From VXNE01 sp965203615 (lineage in GTDB: Bacteria; Pseudomonadota; Gammaproteobacteria; Pseudomonadales; Azotimanducaceae): DNA of 64,000 nucleotides. The position numbers were made by a program, and so were the translations under genes. This document shows positions 16,047 through 24,711 of the stretch, piece by piece (the stretch's first letter is position 1; each line of letters starts with the position of its first letter). The notes under the pieces are model-generated. The model saw nothing but the letters and a program-made list of their open reading frames with translations, was not told the DNA's origin and did not search any database. The stretch lies in the NCBI GenBank assembly GCA_965203615.1, contig OZ241900.1:434001-498000 (forward strand). The letters are read 5' to 3'.

Positions 16047-17674
16047 TCGGTTGACGTCCCGCGCACGGCCACCGCCAACTCATCAATCTCCGCCAATATC
16101 TCCGTCTCAATTCCCCTGAGTTCGTCCAGGATCTCCAACGGATCGCGATGCTCGACCGCCGCGCGGCTCTGCGGCCTATGGCGTCCCGCGCTCAGGTTGA
16201 AGTCCGCCTCGCGGATCGCTTCCGTCTCTGCGAACCACCACTTCTCCGTCCACTCGCGGTCGTCATCACGATCGCTCCATTCCGCCTCGCGGACATCCCG
16301 CTCGCCGTACGCCGCCACCAGTCCCGGCAGATCGTCCTCCTCGATCGCTTGGTCGTGGTTCGCGTCCAGCTTGAACCCGTCGTTTTCCGCGTGCAGGAAC
16401 ATCACCCGGTCGGTTGTGCTGCCCTTCCTGAAGATCAGCACCGATGTCTTCACCCCCGAATATGGGTTGAACACGCCACCGGGAAGGGACAGGATCGCCT
16501 CGACCGTGTTGTTTTCGATCAGTCTTCGACGCAGTTCCCGGTGCGCCCCCGTGGAGCCGAACAGCACGCCCTCGGGCACGACGACGCCGCAACGCCCGCC
16601 TTCCTTCAGATGGTTCAGCATGTACTGCAGGAACAGCAGTTCCGTCTGCGCCGTGCGTCCGACCTTCACGTCCTCGACGATCCGGTCGCGGTCCAGTCTG
16701 CCGGAGAAAGGCGGGTTGGCGAGGATCGCGTCGAAGCCCTGCGGCGGCATGCCGAGTTCCGCCTTTGCTGCTCGGTCCAGTGTCCGGGTCAATGCATCTC
16801 GTCGCAGTACGAGCACACGGTCCAGCCCGCGCAGCGTCAGGTTCATCGTCGCGAGCCGTACCATCTGCGGGTCCACGTCCGCGCCGTAGAAGGTCGCCTC
16901 GTGCAGCCGGCGCACGGCAGCCCGGCTCAGTCCGTCGCCGAGCCCACGCCGCAGCGTCTTGCCCTCCGCCTCGACCTCCTCAACGCCGTCGGGCGACGAG
17001 TTCGCCAGTCGGATGTGGTCCCACGCGGCGACCAGGAATCCCGCCGTTCCCGCCGCCGGGTCGTACACCGTCTCTCCGATCCGGGGATCGACCAGTTGCA
17101 CGATCGTGCGGATGACGTGCCGGGGCGTGCGGAACTGGCCCAGTTCGCCCGCCTGCCGGATCTGGCGCAACACATGCTCGAACAGGTCGCCCTTGGTGTC
17201 GGCGTCCACCCGGTCGAGATGGAGGTCGTTCAACTGGCTCACTACCTGCGTGAGCACCGTCGGCTCGTCGATCACGAGCCGCGCACCGTCCATGAAATCC
17301 GTCGCCCCGTTCGCCGCCAGCTCCGCGTGGAACGGAAACACCTCATCCCGCACCCAATTCACAAGCCGCTCGCCGTTCAGCGCGTGCGCCCACGAGGACC
17401 AGCGCATCAGTTCGCGCCGCACCGTCTCGACTCCATCCTCCGGAGCGTTGCGGGGATTGCGCAGTTGCCAGTCGCCCTCGAAAGCGCTCGCGTAAGCGGC
17501 AGCGCCTGGTCGCCGGGCCGCCCGCGCTCGTGCCGCGTCCGCCGCCTCGTACATGTAGAAGTAGATCAGGAAGCTGAGCTGTTCCGCGTTTTGCGCGGGA
17601 TTCGGATAGCCGCCGCCGAACAGGTAGTCGCGGATGCGGTCCACGCCCCGACGCAGTTCAGGTGTCATCGGCAT
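16043..17674 (-). CDS. hsdM: type I restriction-modification DNA methyltransferase subunit
   Basis: N6-adenine methyltransferase, 543 residues from the ATG at 17674 (MPMTPELRRGVDRI), which has GAGG at the right distance. A longer frame from 17743 would overlap hsdR by 59 bases and adds nothing family-like. The SAM motif DPAAGTAGFLV and catalytic NPPF (in ILANPPFSG) are intact. The N-terminal helical HsdM domain spans about residues 1-130. The hsdR stop is 10 bases upstream, and hsdS overlaps downstream. Confidence 0.93.
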   Translation of the reverse strand: MPMTPELRRGVDRIRDYLFGGGYPNPAQNAEQLSFLIYFYMYEAADAARARAARRPGAAAYASAFEGDWQLRNPRNAPEDGVETVRRELMRWSSWAHALNGERLVNWVRDEVFPFHAELAANGATDFMDGARLVIDEPTVLTQVVSQLNDLHLDRVDADTKGDLFEHVLRQIRQAGELGQFRTPRHVIRTIVQLVDPRIGETVYDPAAGTAGFLVAAWDHIRLANSSPDGVEEVEAEGKTLRRGLGDGLSRAAVRRLHEATFYGADVDPQMVRLATMNLTLRGLDRVLVLRRDALTRTLDRAAKAELGMPPQGFDAILANPPFSGRLDRDRIVEDVKVGRTAQTELLFLQYMLNHLKEGGRCGVVVPEGVLFGSTGAHRELRRRLIENNTVEAILSLPGGVFNPYSGVKTSVLIFRKGSTTDRVMFLHAENDGFKLDANHDQAIEEDDLPGLVAAYGERDVREAEWSDRDDDREWTEKWWFAETEAIREADFNLSAGRHRPQSRAAVEHRDPLEILDELRGIETEILAEIDELAVAVRGTSTE

Positions 17675-17684
17675 CTTCGAGTCC

Positions 17685-19817
17685 TCAACCCGCCCCGCCA
17701 GCCGCAGGGCCAGATGCACTTCCAGCACCGAGTACCCGCGCATTGAACCCGGCGATCAGATCCCCAAGCGCGTCGGTGCCGCCGAACACGCGACGCGCCT
17801 GATCGTAGCCGCCAAGCGCGTCGAACGGATGCTCGTCCAGGTCGTAGTCCCCGAACGGCTCCGGATCCATCGCGTCGGCCATGATCCGCCTTCCGATGAG
17901 TCCGGCCCAGCGCGACTGCTCCGCGTTGAACTCCTGAGTTCCGCGCCACTCCTCAACGCGCAGCCCGATCTCCGCAGCTCGTGCCTCGTGCTCGGGCGTC
18001 CTAACGATCCGGCCGTCATCGTCCAGCGTCAGCCACTCGCGGGTCGCGGGATCGATGTGGTCGTCCACATCCAGCGTCAGCAGAATGCCGGGTGTCTCGG
18101 GTGCCTTGTACGGGCGGGAATCTTCCATGACCTCGCCCGCGATCTGATCGTCGTCGTCCCCGTGGAAATCCGTCACGCCCACGAAGTCGAACATGGTGAA
18201 GTCGGTCTTGCCGATGTGTTCCGCCTTGCGCGTGCCGCGGCCGCGCATCTGCCGGTAGAGGATCGCGCTTCGCGTGAACCTCGCCATCACCAGATTGACG
18301 ACTTCAGGGCAGTCGAAACCCGTGTCGAGCATGTTCACGCTGACAAGGATCTGCGGGAACTTTTCGTCCTTGAACCGCTTGATGATCGATCCGGCATCGG
18401 GTGCCGGGCCACCGCCCAGATCGCTCACGACGAAGTCCGCAAAGCGGGTTGTCGGATCGGGCTTGAGGTCCGCGAAGTGTTCGTCGAGCATCGCCGCCAG
18501 CGTCTCCGCATGACGCTTGGTCACCGCGAACGCGATGGTCTTGCCCCATGTCGGCGTGCGCCGCACGCCGTCTTTCCCCATGAAGCCCTTCTCGAAGCAG
18601 TCGCGGAACTCGCGCACCATCGCGCGGTTGCGCTCAGGAATGGTGAACTTCCGCTCTAGCGCACGGGGATCAACGGTGATGCGGTCCGATTGATCGAACA
18701 ACCCCTCGAACTCGTCCTTCGTCGCCTGATCCATCGCCGTCCAGTCGAGTTCGTCCCTCCCGACCTCAAAGCCGCCGTCAGCAGCAGTCTTGACTGTCAT
18801 CGCCTTGTAGATACGGTACGGAACCAGATAGCCAGCGTCGATGGCCTCTCGTAACGTGTAGCGGAACGTCGGCGTGTCGAGACCGAAGAACCGCAGCGTG
18901 TCCCGCACAAAGCGTCCGTCCTCGGGATCGGGTAGGTTGTCCGCGTCGATCGTGCATGGGGTCGCGGTCAGGCCGAGCTGGATTCCGTCAAAGTGCCGCA
19001 GCACACCGCTCCACTTGCCGTAGATCGAGCGGTGGCATTCGTCCGTGATCACCAGATCGAAGTATCCGGGCGAAAGATCCCGGTACTCCGCGATCATCGT
19101 CTGGAGCGTCGCGATGGTGATTCGTTTCGCCCGGTCGAACCCGCGTCCCGGCCGCAGCACATGGCAGGGATAGTCACGCAAGTGGTCCGTGAACGCGTCC
19201 TCGGCCTGTCCCGCCAGGGCTATCCGGTCGACCAGAAACAGCACGCGGGTCACAGCGCCGGCTTCGAAGAGCCGCTTGACGAACGCCGCCGCCGTCCGTG
19301 TTTTGCCGGTCCCCGTGGCCATCTCGACCAGCAGGTTGCGGCGTCCGTGGGAGATTTCGACGCACAGCGCGTCGATGCATTCGATCTGGTAGTCGCGGTC
19401 CACAATCCGCTGGTCGGTCTCCACCGTGGCGAGGTCGCGCCGAATACGCCGGGCGGCAATCCTTCGTTCCAAGTCGTCCTGCGAATAGAAACCCGCGATC
19501 TTGCGCGCGTGCGCGTCGCTATCGCGGTCGAGAAACCACACTTCCTCGCCGTTCGACAGGAAGACGAAGGGCACTTCCAACTGCTCCGCGTAGTGCCGCC
19601 CCTGGTCCTGCGCCGTCACCGGATCAGTGCTTGCCCGCTTCGCCTCCAGCGCCGCCATGGGGCGTCCCTGGCGGTCGCAAAGCACGTAGTCCGCTTGCGT
19701 GCCGTCTGGGAGCGTGTACTCGAAAGCAACGCTCGAGCCGTCGGTCAGATTCCACCCCGCGTCCTTCAGGAGCCCATCGATCTTGACGCGGGCGAACGCT
19801 TCTGTCGTGCCGCTCAC
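17685..19817 (-). CDS. hsdR: type I restriction enzyme, motor and nuclease subunit
   Basis: A protein of 710 residues that cuts unmethylated DNA after ATP-driven translocation. The nuclease region has ADYVLCDRQG followed by LEAKRA (PD-ExK type, residues about 45-65). The helicase has Walker A MATGTGKT, the DEAD-like ITDECHRSIYGKW, LGLTATP (motif III), and QMRGRGTRKAEHIGKTDF (motif VI) in the second half. I place the start at the GTG at 19817, because it overlaps the stop of the vapC-like toxin gene by four bases (GTGA); a longer frame to 19925 lies inside the toxin gene. The restriction enzyme is therefore translationally coupled to a toxin gene. Confidence 0.92.
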   Translation of the reverse strand: MSGTTEAFARVKIDGLLKDAGWNLTDGSSVAFEYTLPDGTQADYVLCDRQGRPMAALEAKRASTDPVTAQDQGRHYAEQLEVPFVFLSNGEEVWFLDRDSDAHARKIAGFYSQDDLERRIAARRIRRDLATVETDQRIVDRDYQIECIDALCVEISHGRRNLLVEMATGTGKTRTAAAFVKRLFEAGAVTRVLFLVDRIALAGQAEDAFTDHLRDYPCHVLRPGRGFDRAKRITIATLQTMIAEYRDLSPGYFDLVITDECHRSIYGKWSGVLRHFDGIQLGLTATPCTIDADNLPDPEDGRFVRDTLRFFGLDTPTFRYTLREAIDAGYLVPYRIYKAMTVKTAADGGFEVGRDELDWTAMDQATKDEFEGLFDQSDRITVDPRALERKFTIPERNRAMVREFRDCFEKGFMGKDGVRRTPTWGKTIAFAVTKRHAETLAAMLDEHFADLKPDPTTRFADFVVSDLGGGPAPDAGSIIKRFKDEKFPQILVSVNMLDTGFDCPEVVNLVMARFTRSAILYRQMRGRGTRKAEHIGKTDFTMFDFVGVTDFHGDDDDQIAGEVMEDSRPYKAPETPGILLTLDVDDHIDPATREWLTLDDDGRIVRTPEHEARAAEIGLRVEEWRGTQEFNAEQSRWAGLIGRRIMADAMDPEPFGDYDLDEHPFDALGGYDQARRVFGGTDALGDLIAGFNARVLGAGSASGPAAGGAG

Positions 19818-20239
19818 GCCTCGGCCCACGGATCGATCAGTTCTATCTCCATGTCCGCGAAATCCCGAACATTCCGCGTTGCGATTGTCAGATTTCGGGA
19901 GCGCGCGATCGCGGCGATCTGGCAATCAGCTGGCGCGACAGGGCGGCCAGCAGTACGGCGGGAGGCCGCGATACCGGCATATTCGCGTGCGGCCCGGCTA
20001 TCGAACGGCAGCACCCTATCTTCAAAGTCGTCACGTAGGATCGCCTCAACCGCCATGCCCAGCGCATCCCGCCGCCGTCCAGCCGGCAGGAGCGCAACTC
20101 CGTAGCGCAACTCCGCCTCGCCGACTGCCGAGAAATGTAAATCCGAAGCTTCGCGACCTGCGACCCAATCCTCGACCGCACGGTTCGGCGACGGGCGCAG
20201 CAGTTCGGATACCACATTCGTGTCCAGTAGCACCGCCAT
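19814..20239 (-). CDS. PIN-domain ribonuclease toxin, VapC/FitB-like
   Basis: Toxin of a type II toxin-antitoxin pair, 141 residues. The PIN-domain acidic residues are visible: D in LLDTNVVSELLRP, E in GEAELRYG, D in APADCQIAAIA, and the late acidic segment NVRDFADM. The form is closest to FitB, which cleaves RNA when not held by FitA. It begins nine bases after the antitoxin stop and is coupled to hsdR by GTGA. The gene is intact, so the neighbouring antitoxin should be needed for viability. Confidence 0.88.
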   Translation of the reverse strand: MAVLLDTNVVSELLRPSPNRAVEDWVAGREASDLHFSAVGEAELRYGVALLPAGRRRDALGMAVEAILRDDFEDRVLPFDSRAAREYAGIAASRRTAGRPVAPADCQIAAIARSRNLTIATRNVRDFADMEIELIDPWAEA

Positions 20240-20248
20240 CTCGTCGGC

Positions 20249-20488
20249 TCAGTCGAAGGACGGAGGCTCGCGCGTTAACTCCCGCGGCGGAAGCTCAAGC
20301 TCCACACCGCCAAGGGGCGCGATTCGGGCACGTATGGCAGCGGCGAGGTTTACACGCGACTTATGCACGACCGCCTCGCGCAGAATCAGCCGCGCTTCCT
20401 CCTCCATGGACCGCCCGTTGCCGGCGGCCCGCACGCGCAACCTAGTCTTAACCTCGTCGTCCAGATTCCGGATCGTGATGCTCGCCAT
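20249..20488 (-). CDS. ribbon-helix-helix antitoxin, FitA-like
   Basis: Antitoxin and autorepressor, 79 residues. The N-terminus ASITIRNLDDEVKTRLRVRA is the beta strand and first helix of a ribbon-helix-helix domain; GRSMEEEARLILREAV follows as in FitA. The C-terminal 35 residues (proline- and leucine-rich) should wrap around the toxin. A strong ribosome site, GAGGAG, precedes the ATG. It is the first gene of the five-gene unit antitoxin-toxin-hsdR-hsdM-hsdS, so its operator probably governs the restriction genes too. Confidence 0.88.
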   Translation of the reverse strand: MASITIRNLDDEVKTRLRVRAAGNGRSMEEEARLILREAVVHKSRVNLAAAIRARIAPLGGVELELPPRELTREPPSFD

Positions 20489-20517
20489 GGAATCACTGCT
20501 CCTCGTTCGCTGTCCTC

Positions 20518-20546
20518 AATGTAGGTCACGATTGCGATGCAATCAA
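20518..20546 (-). promoter_or_regulatory. probable promoter and operator of the toxin-antitoxin/restriction operon
   Basis: On the minus strand: -35 TTGATT (20546-20541), a 17-base spacer and -10 TACATT (20523-20518). The palindrome GATTGC-ATC-GCAATC (20530-20544) overlaps the -35 and spacer, a fitting site for the ribbon-helix-helix antitoxin. Experimental support is lacking. Confidence 0.6.
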
Positions 20547-20661
20547 GCCCGACTGTCCACGAGTAACCGATGACACCATTGACTCCACTCCCGAACTCTC
20601 GGTTCTGGCAGCAAACCGCCCGCGAGGCTAAGATGCGCCGCTCCGATGACTTGTTTGTCCC

Positions 20662-22416
20662 GTGCCTAAGCCGACCCCCACCGAAGACAGCTCCGAGATC
20701 CTCACGCGGCTCGCTTTTTCGATTTACGGCAACCCGGGCATCTATGCCCTCCTGCTTGGCTCCGGACTCTCTCGCGCGGCGGGCATACTCACCGGCCACG
20801 ACATTACCCTCGATCTAGTCCGTCGAGTAGCAATTGCCCAAGACAAAACGGATCAACCCGACTGGGCCGCCTGGTACAACAGGAAGTTCGGCAAGGCACC
20901 GGACTACTCCGAGTTGATTGCCCAACTCGGCGCAACCAGCCACGAGCGCCGAGCCATTTTGGCAAGCTACATCGAGCCGACCGAGGACGATCTGCAGCAA
21001 GGTCGCAAGATACCCACCAAGGCACATCATGCGATCGCGGCTCTCGTTCACAGGGGGATGGTTCGTGTCCTCATCACCACCAACTTCGACCGACTCCTCG
21101 AGCAGGCACTTCAAGAGCGCGGAATTGATCCGACGGTGGTCGACTCTGCGCATGCCCTGCGTGGCGCCGAGCCGCTCACGCACTCTACGTGCTACCTCGT
21201 CAAACTGCACGGCGACTACAAGGACGCGCGAATCCTCAATACCGATCAGGAACTCGCCCAGTACAGCTCAGAGATAACGAACCTCCTCGACCGCATATTC
21301 GATGACCACGGACTTGTCGTATGCGGCTGGTCGGGCGCGTGGGATATTGCCCTTTGTGACTCCATCATGGGCAACCCGTCTCGAAGGTACTCCATGTATT
21401 GGGCCGCTCGCGACCCGCTTAGTGACGCCGCGCAACGCATCGTCAATCATCGACGAGGCCAAATCGTCTCCATCGCGGATGCCGACGACTTTTTCGGGAA
21501 GCTACGCGACCAAGTTCAAACGCTCGCTCAGACCCACCGACAGAACCCCCGCAACGTAGACCTCCTCGTCAGCACCGCCAAACGTTTCGCGGCTGACCAC
21601 GACCGTCGTATAGACCTCCACGATCTGATTGAAGCTGAAGTGCAGAGGTGCCTCCACGCTCTGCGCACATCGACGTCGGAGGTGGACGCAACCCCCGAAG
21701 GCGCCGAGCGACTTATCGCGTTTCAGGTGTCGTCGACCGAGTCGCTTGCCCGCGTGCTCGGGGTCCTCGGGCGATGGGGAGACGGCACCGAAAACGACTC
21801 CGTGGTCAATGGATTGGTTGCAGTCTGGCTCGAGGCCGGGGAGAGCAAACCTGCGATTGAATATCTCAGGTACTACCCAGCGGTTCTGCTGCTATGGGCC
21901 TATGGCATTGGCCTCACCATAGCGCGTCGCTGGGGCGACCTTCACCACCTGTTGTCCCACCCGGTTCACACAGTTCATGGAGGTCCGCACCGCTTCGTCT
22001 ACGTAGTTTCGGAGTGGTTGCTCGAAGGCTACCGCAATAGGACTTGGACACGGCTTCCTTCCCTCCAAAACCATCGCACGCCTGACTCTGACCACCGTTT
22101 CGGCGTCCTGGACCGTTGGCGCAACAGTTTCGCGGCCGTGATGCCGGACTTCGAGGACATGCACGACACTTGGGAGATCCTGTTCGCCTTGATCTACTGC
22201 GAGCAGGTACCAGGTGAAACCGATCGCCAAAGCACGCACTTCTGGGCGCCGGTTGGCCGCAATACCTGGCGCTGGGCCTCCCGGGATCGCATCCTGGCGC
22301 GCATCGTCGACGGCGACCTCCACAATGACCTGATCGCTGCCGGACTAGCCGGTGGTAGCCGGGACCGCCTCGCCGCCACGGCCGCCAGTTACGCCGACTT
22401 TGTCAGCACGCGATGA
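20662..22416 (+). CDS. SIR2-domain defence-type protein
   Basis: A protein of 584 residues with GTG start, transcribed divergently from the toxin-antitoxin/restriction operon. Residues about 25-290 are a SIR2-like NAD-binding fold: LLLGSGLSRAAG at 30-41, TTNFDRLLE at 139-147 with the catalytic Asn141, VKLHGDYKD at 180-188 with His183, and VVCGWSGAWD at 219-228. SIR2 domains of this bacterial class usually degrade NAD during phage infection. The C-terminal half (about 300-584) is helical with no family I recognise and may be the sensor. There is no partner gene in the same orientation. Confidence 0.8.
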   Translation: MPKPTPTEDSSEILTRLAFSIYGNPGIYALLLGSGLSRAAGILTGHDITLDLVRRVAIAQDKTDQPDWAAWYNRKFGKAPDYSELIAQLGATSHERRAILASYIEPTEDDLQQGRKIPTKAHHAIAALVHRGMVRVLITTNFDRLLEQALQERGIDPTVVDSAHALRGAEPLTHSTCYLVKLHGDYKDARILNTDQELAQYSSEITNLLDRIFDDHGLVVCGWSGAWDIALCDSIMGNPSRRYSMYWAARDPLSDAAQRIVNHRRGQIVSIADADDFFGKLRDQVQTLAQTHRQNPRNVDLLVSTAKRFAADHDRRIDLHDLIEAEVQRCLHALRTSTSEVDATPEGAERLIAFQVSSTESLARVLGVLGRWGDGTENDSVVNGLVAVWLEAGESKPAIEYLRYYPAVLLLWAYGIGLTIARRWGDLHHLLSHPVHTVHGGPHRFVYVVSEWLLEGYRNRTWTRLPSLQNHRTPDSDHRFGVLDRWRNSFAAVMPDFEDMHDTWEILFALIYCEQVPGETDRQSTHFWAPVGRNTWRWASRDRILARIVDGDLHNDLIAAGLAGGSRDRLAATAASYADFVSTR

Positions 22417-22535
22417 CGCAAAAGACCCTGCATCTGGGCTGACTGAGAACCAAAAAATCACATACTTAAAGTGATAACTACATTTTCATCTATAGAACAT
22501 AGTCGTTTTATTTCAATAAGTTATTGGAAATATCT
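22417..22535. other. AT-rich junction between island and tRNA-Ser
   Basis: It is far richer in A and T than its surroundings. It lies directly beyond the 3' end of the tRNA, where an integration junction is expected. A weak ATCAC...GTGAT stem lies near 22457. I cannot see the matching outer att copy inside the window. Confidence 0.45.
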
Positions 22536-22627
22536 GGCGGAGAGGGAGGGATTCGAACCCTCGATGAGCTTTCAACCCATACTCCCTTAGCAGGGGAGCG
22601 CCTTCAGCCGCTCGGCCACCTCTCCGC
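22536..22627 (-). tRNA. tRNA-Ser(GCT)
   Basis: On the minus strand the sequence begins GCGGAGAGGTGGCCGAGC and ends CCCTCTCCGCCA. The acceptor stem GCGGAGA/TCTCCGC pairs, the T loop has GGTTCGAATCC, a long variable arm typical of serine is present, and the anticodon loop CTGCTAA gives anticodon GCT. The CCA end is encoded. Its 3' end faces the accessory island. Confidence 0.97.
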
Positions 22628-22780
22628 GGGGCGGGGGATTGTAGCACCGGGCGATGCCTCCCTGGTGCGTGACATGAGGAGGCGAATGGCGAGTTCCAGG
22701 CTATCTTCGTCGGAGCGGAGTCACCCTGGATAAAGGAAGGACTATTCGCCGCCCCTGCGGCTTACCCCTTGTGGGGCCAG

Positions 22781-23326
22781 TCATTTGCCCTTCCAGGCGA
22801 TGTCGCCCACTCGAACGGCGCCGGGTTCGACCACCCTCGCGTTGATACCGCGAAGGTTGAGTCGTCGTCCTTGCTTCGAGTTGACGAAACGCGTGGCGTC
22901 TCTGCCGAACCGCGCGGAGAATTTCTGGCAACCCGTATGCGGAACCGCGGTCACCTCGATCACGGCTTCGCCGATTTTCAAGCGCGTGCCCGGAGGAAGG
23001 TTCTCATTGCCGAGATCGATGTCGATGTATAGCTGATCGCCCGCCAGGGCCCAGCGCTCCCGGCTCCGGGCCACCAGGGCGGCCGCTCTCGCGTTCATCA
23101 CGGTGATTTGCATGTCCAGTTGTTCGACCGATTCCTGTCCATGCTTGGTGTGATGCCACTTGTCGCCGACCAACCCCGCGTCAGGGTCGAGCATGCCGAC
23201 ATCGAGAATCTCCCGCTCATCGGTGCGCGGCCGGCGTACGAGCAACTCCAGGCGGCCGCCGTCGCTCGGCGATGCCCGGATGTGGTCGAGGCCCGCATCG
23301 AGTTCATCTCGGGTCAGGTGTTTCAT
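22781..23326 (-). CDS. MOSC-domain protein
   Basis: A protein of 181 residues. The MOSC fold is recognised from HTKHGQESVEQLDMQITVMN, LYIDIDLGNENLPPGTRLKIG and the cysteine motif VPHTGCQKFSARFG. MOSC domains carry sulfur for molybdenum-cofactor enzymes, or act as stand-alone proteins of YiiM type; the substrate here is unknown. It occupies the place where csrA usually sits between lysC and the serine tRNA. Start is the ATG at 23326. Confidence 0.85.
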   Translation of the reverse strand: MKHLTRDELDAGLDHIRASPSDGGRLELLVRRPRTDEREILDVGMLDPDAGLVGDKWHHTKHGQESVEQLDMQITVMNARAAALVARSRERWALAGDQLYIDIDLGNENLPPGTRLKIGEAVIEVTAVPHTGCQKFSARFGRDATRFVNSKQGRRLNLRGINARVVEPGAVRVGDIAWKGK

Positions 23327-23409
23327 TGCACGTGCTCGGAGGACTCAGCGACGAGGGGAATATGGGCCAAGCCGGCATTCGCTTCAACCGGAGCGATGCG
23401 GGAAGCGGG

Positions 23410-24681
23410 TCAATCCTTGACCGGCGGGTCGGACAGGTCGAACGCGGAGTGGATCGCGCGGACGGCGAGTTCGAGGTAGCGCTCGTCGACCACGACGGAG
23501 ATCTTGATTTCCGAAGTGGAGATCATGCGGATGTTGATGTTCTCGGCGGCCAGCGCGTCGAACATGCGGGTTGCGACGCCGGCGTGGGAGCGCATGCCGA
23601 CGCCGACCACCGAGACCTTGGCGATGCGGTTGTCGCCTTCGACATCGCGCGCATTGAGGTCCGTGCTCACTGCGTCCAGCAGTTCCCGGGCACGCGCGTA
23701 GTCTTCGCGCTTGACCGTGAACGTGAAGTCGGTCGAGCCGTCTGCGCCGACGTTCTGCACGATCATGTCGACTTCGATTAGCGCGGCCGCGATCGGGCCG
23801 AGGATCTTCGAGGCGATGCCGGGCACGTCCGGGACGCCGAGGAGCGTCAGCTTCGCTTCGTCCCGCGAATAGGCAATACCCGATACGACGGGCTGTTCCA
23901 TGTCTTTTTCCTCCGTCGTGATAAGCGTGCCTTCCCCCTCGCCGAAGCTGGAGAGCACCCTCAAGGAAACTCCGTACTTGCCAGCGAACTCCACCGCGCG
24001 TGGGTGCAGTACCCTGGATCCGAGGCTCGCGAGTTCCAGCATCTCCTCGAATGTCACGATGTCGAGCATCGATGCACCTTCGACGATGCGGGGGTCGGCG
24101 GTGTAGACGCCATCGACATCCGTGTAGATGCGGCACTCGTCGGCCTGGATGGCAGCGGCCACGGCAACTGCGGTCGTGTCGGAACCGCCGCGACCGAAAG
24201 TCGTCATGTTGCCGTGCCCGTCGATGCCCTGGAAGCCGGCGACGATGGGCGTAATGCCGTTCTTCAGATCGTCGTTGAGCGCGGCGGTGTCGATGTGTTC
24301 TATCCGTGCCCGCGTGTGCGCGCCGTCGGTGCGAATCCGGACCTGCCAGCCGAGATAGGACTTGGCGGCGAAACCCCGCTCGATCAGCGCCATGGCCAAG
24401 AGCGCGATCGACACCTGTTCGCCCGACGACAGGAGCACGTCGCGTTCCCTGGGCGCGACTTTTTCGGCCACTTCGCGGGCGAGTCCCTCCAGCCGATCCG
24501 TCTCGCCCGCCATGGCGGAAACGACGACGACGATTTGCTGGCCCGCGCCGAGGCTACGGACAACCCGGTCCGCGACGGCGTGAATGCGTTCGACGCTGCC
24601 GACAGAGGTCCCGCCGTATTTGTGTACGTAACGCGGCGTTGCCTGCGAGGATTCGCTCCCCGCTGCTGATCGTTGTTCCAT
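23410..24681 (-). CDS. lysC: aspartate kinase
   Basis: Phosphorylates aspartate, the first step towards lysine, threonine and methionine. 423 residues. It begins with an N-terminal kinase motif HKYGGTSVGSVERIH; then TTFGRGGSDTTAVAVAAA and CRIYTDVDGVYTADPR of the amino-acid kinase fold. The last 150 residues are two ACT domains (VPGIASKILGPI and SHAGVATRMFDALA) for feedback control. The first 15 residues are an unusual serine-rich extension. It lies 30 bases after alaS, as in Pseudomonas-type gene order. Confidence 0.95.
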   Translation of the reverse strand: MEQRSAAGSESSQATPRYVHKYGGTSVGSVERIHAVADRVVRSLGAGQQIVVVVSAMAGETDRLEGLAREVAEKVAPRERDVLLSSGEQVSIALLAMALIERGFAAKSYLGWQVRIRTDGAHTRARIEHIDTAALNDDLKNGITPIVAGFQGIDGHGNMTTFGRGGSDTTAVAVAAAIQADECRIYTDVDGVYTADPRIVEGASMLDIVTFEEMLELASLGSRVLHPRAVEFAGKYGVSLRVLSSFGEGEGTLITTEEKDMEQPVVSGIAYSRDEAKLTLLGVPDVPGIASKILGPIAAALIEVDMIVQNVGADGSTDFTFTVKREDYARARELLDAVSTDLNARDVEGDNRIAKVSVVGVGMRSHAGVATRMFDALAAENINIRMISTSEIKISVVVDERYLELAVRAIHSAFDLSDPPVKD

Positions 24682-24711
24682 GCTATTGGCCGATGTTCGG
24701 GACGCGTCGGC

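Noticed and set aside
16148..17746. 532-codon plus-strand frame opposite hsdM
   Set aside because: hsdM on the other strand has SAM and NPPF motifs and operon overlaps; this frame is its shadow.
22628..22780. Hidden csrA gene between tRNA-Ser and the MOSC gene
   Set aside because: None of the frames encodes the CsrA start (LILTRRVGE) or its conserved core.
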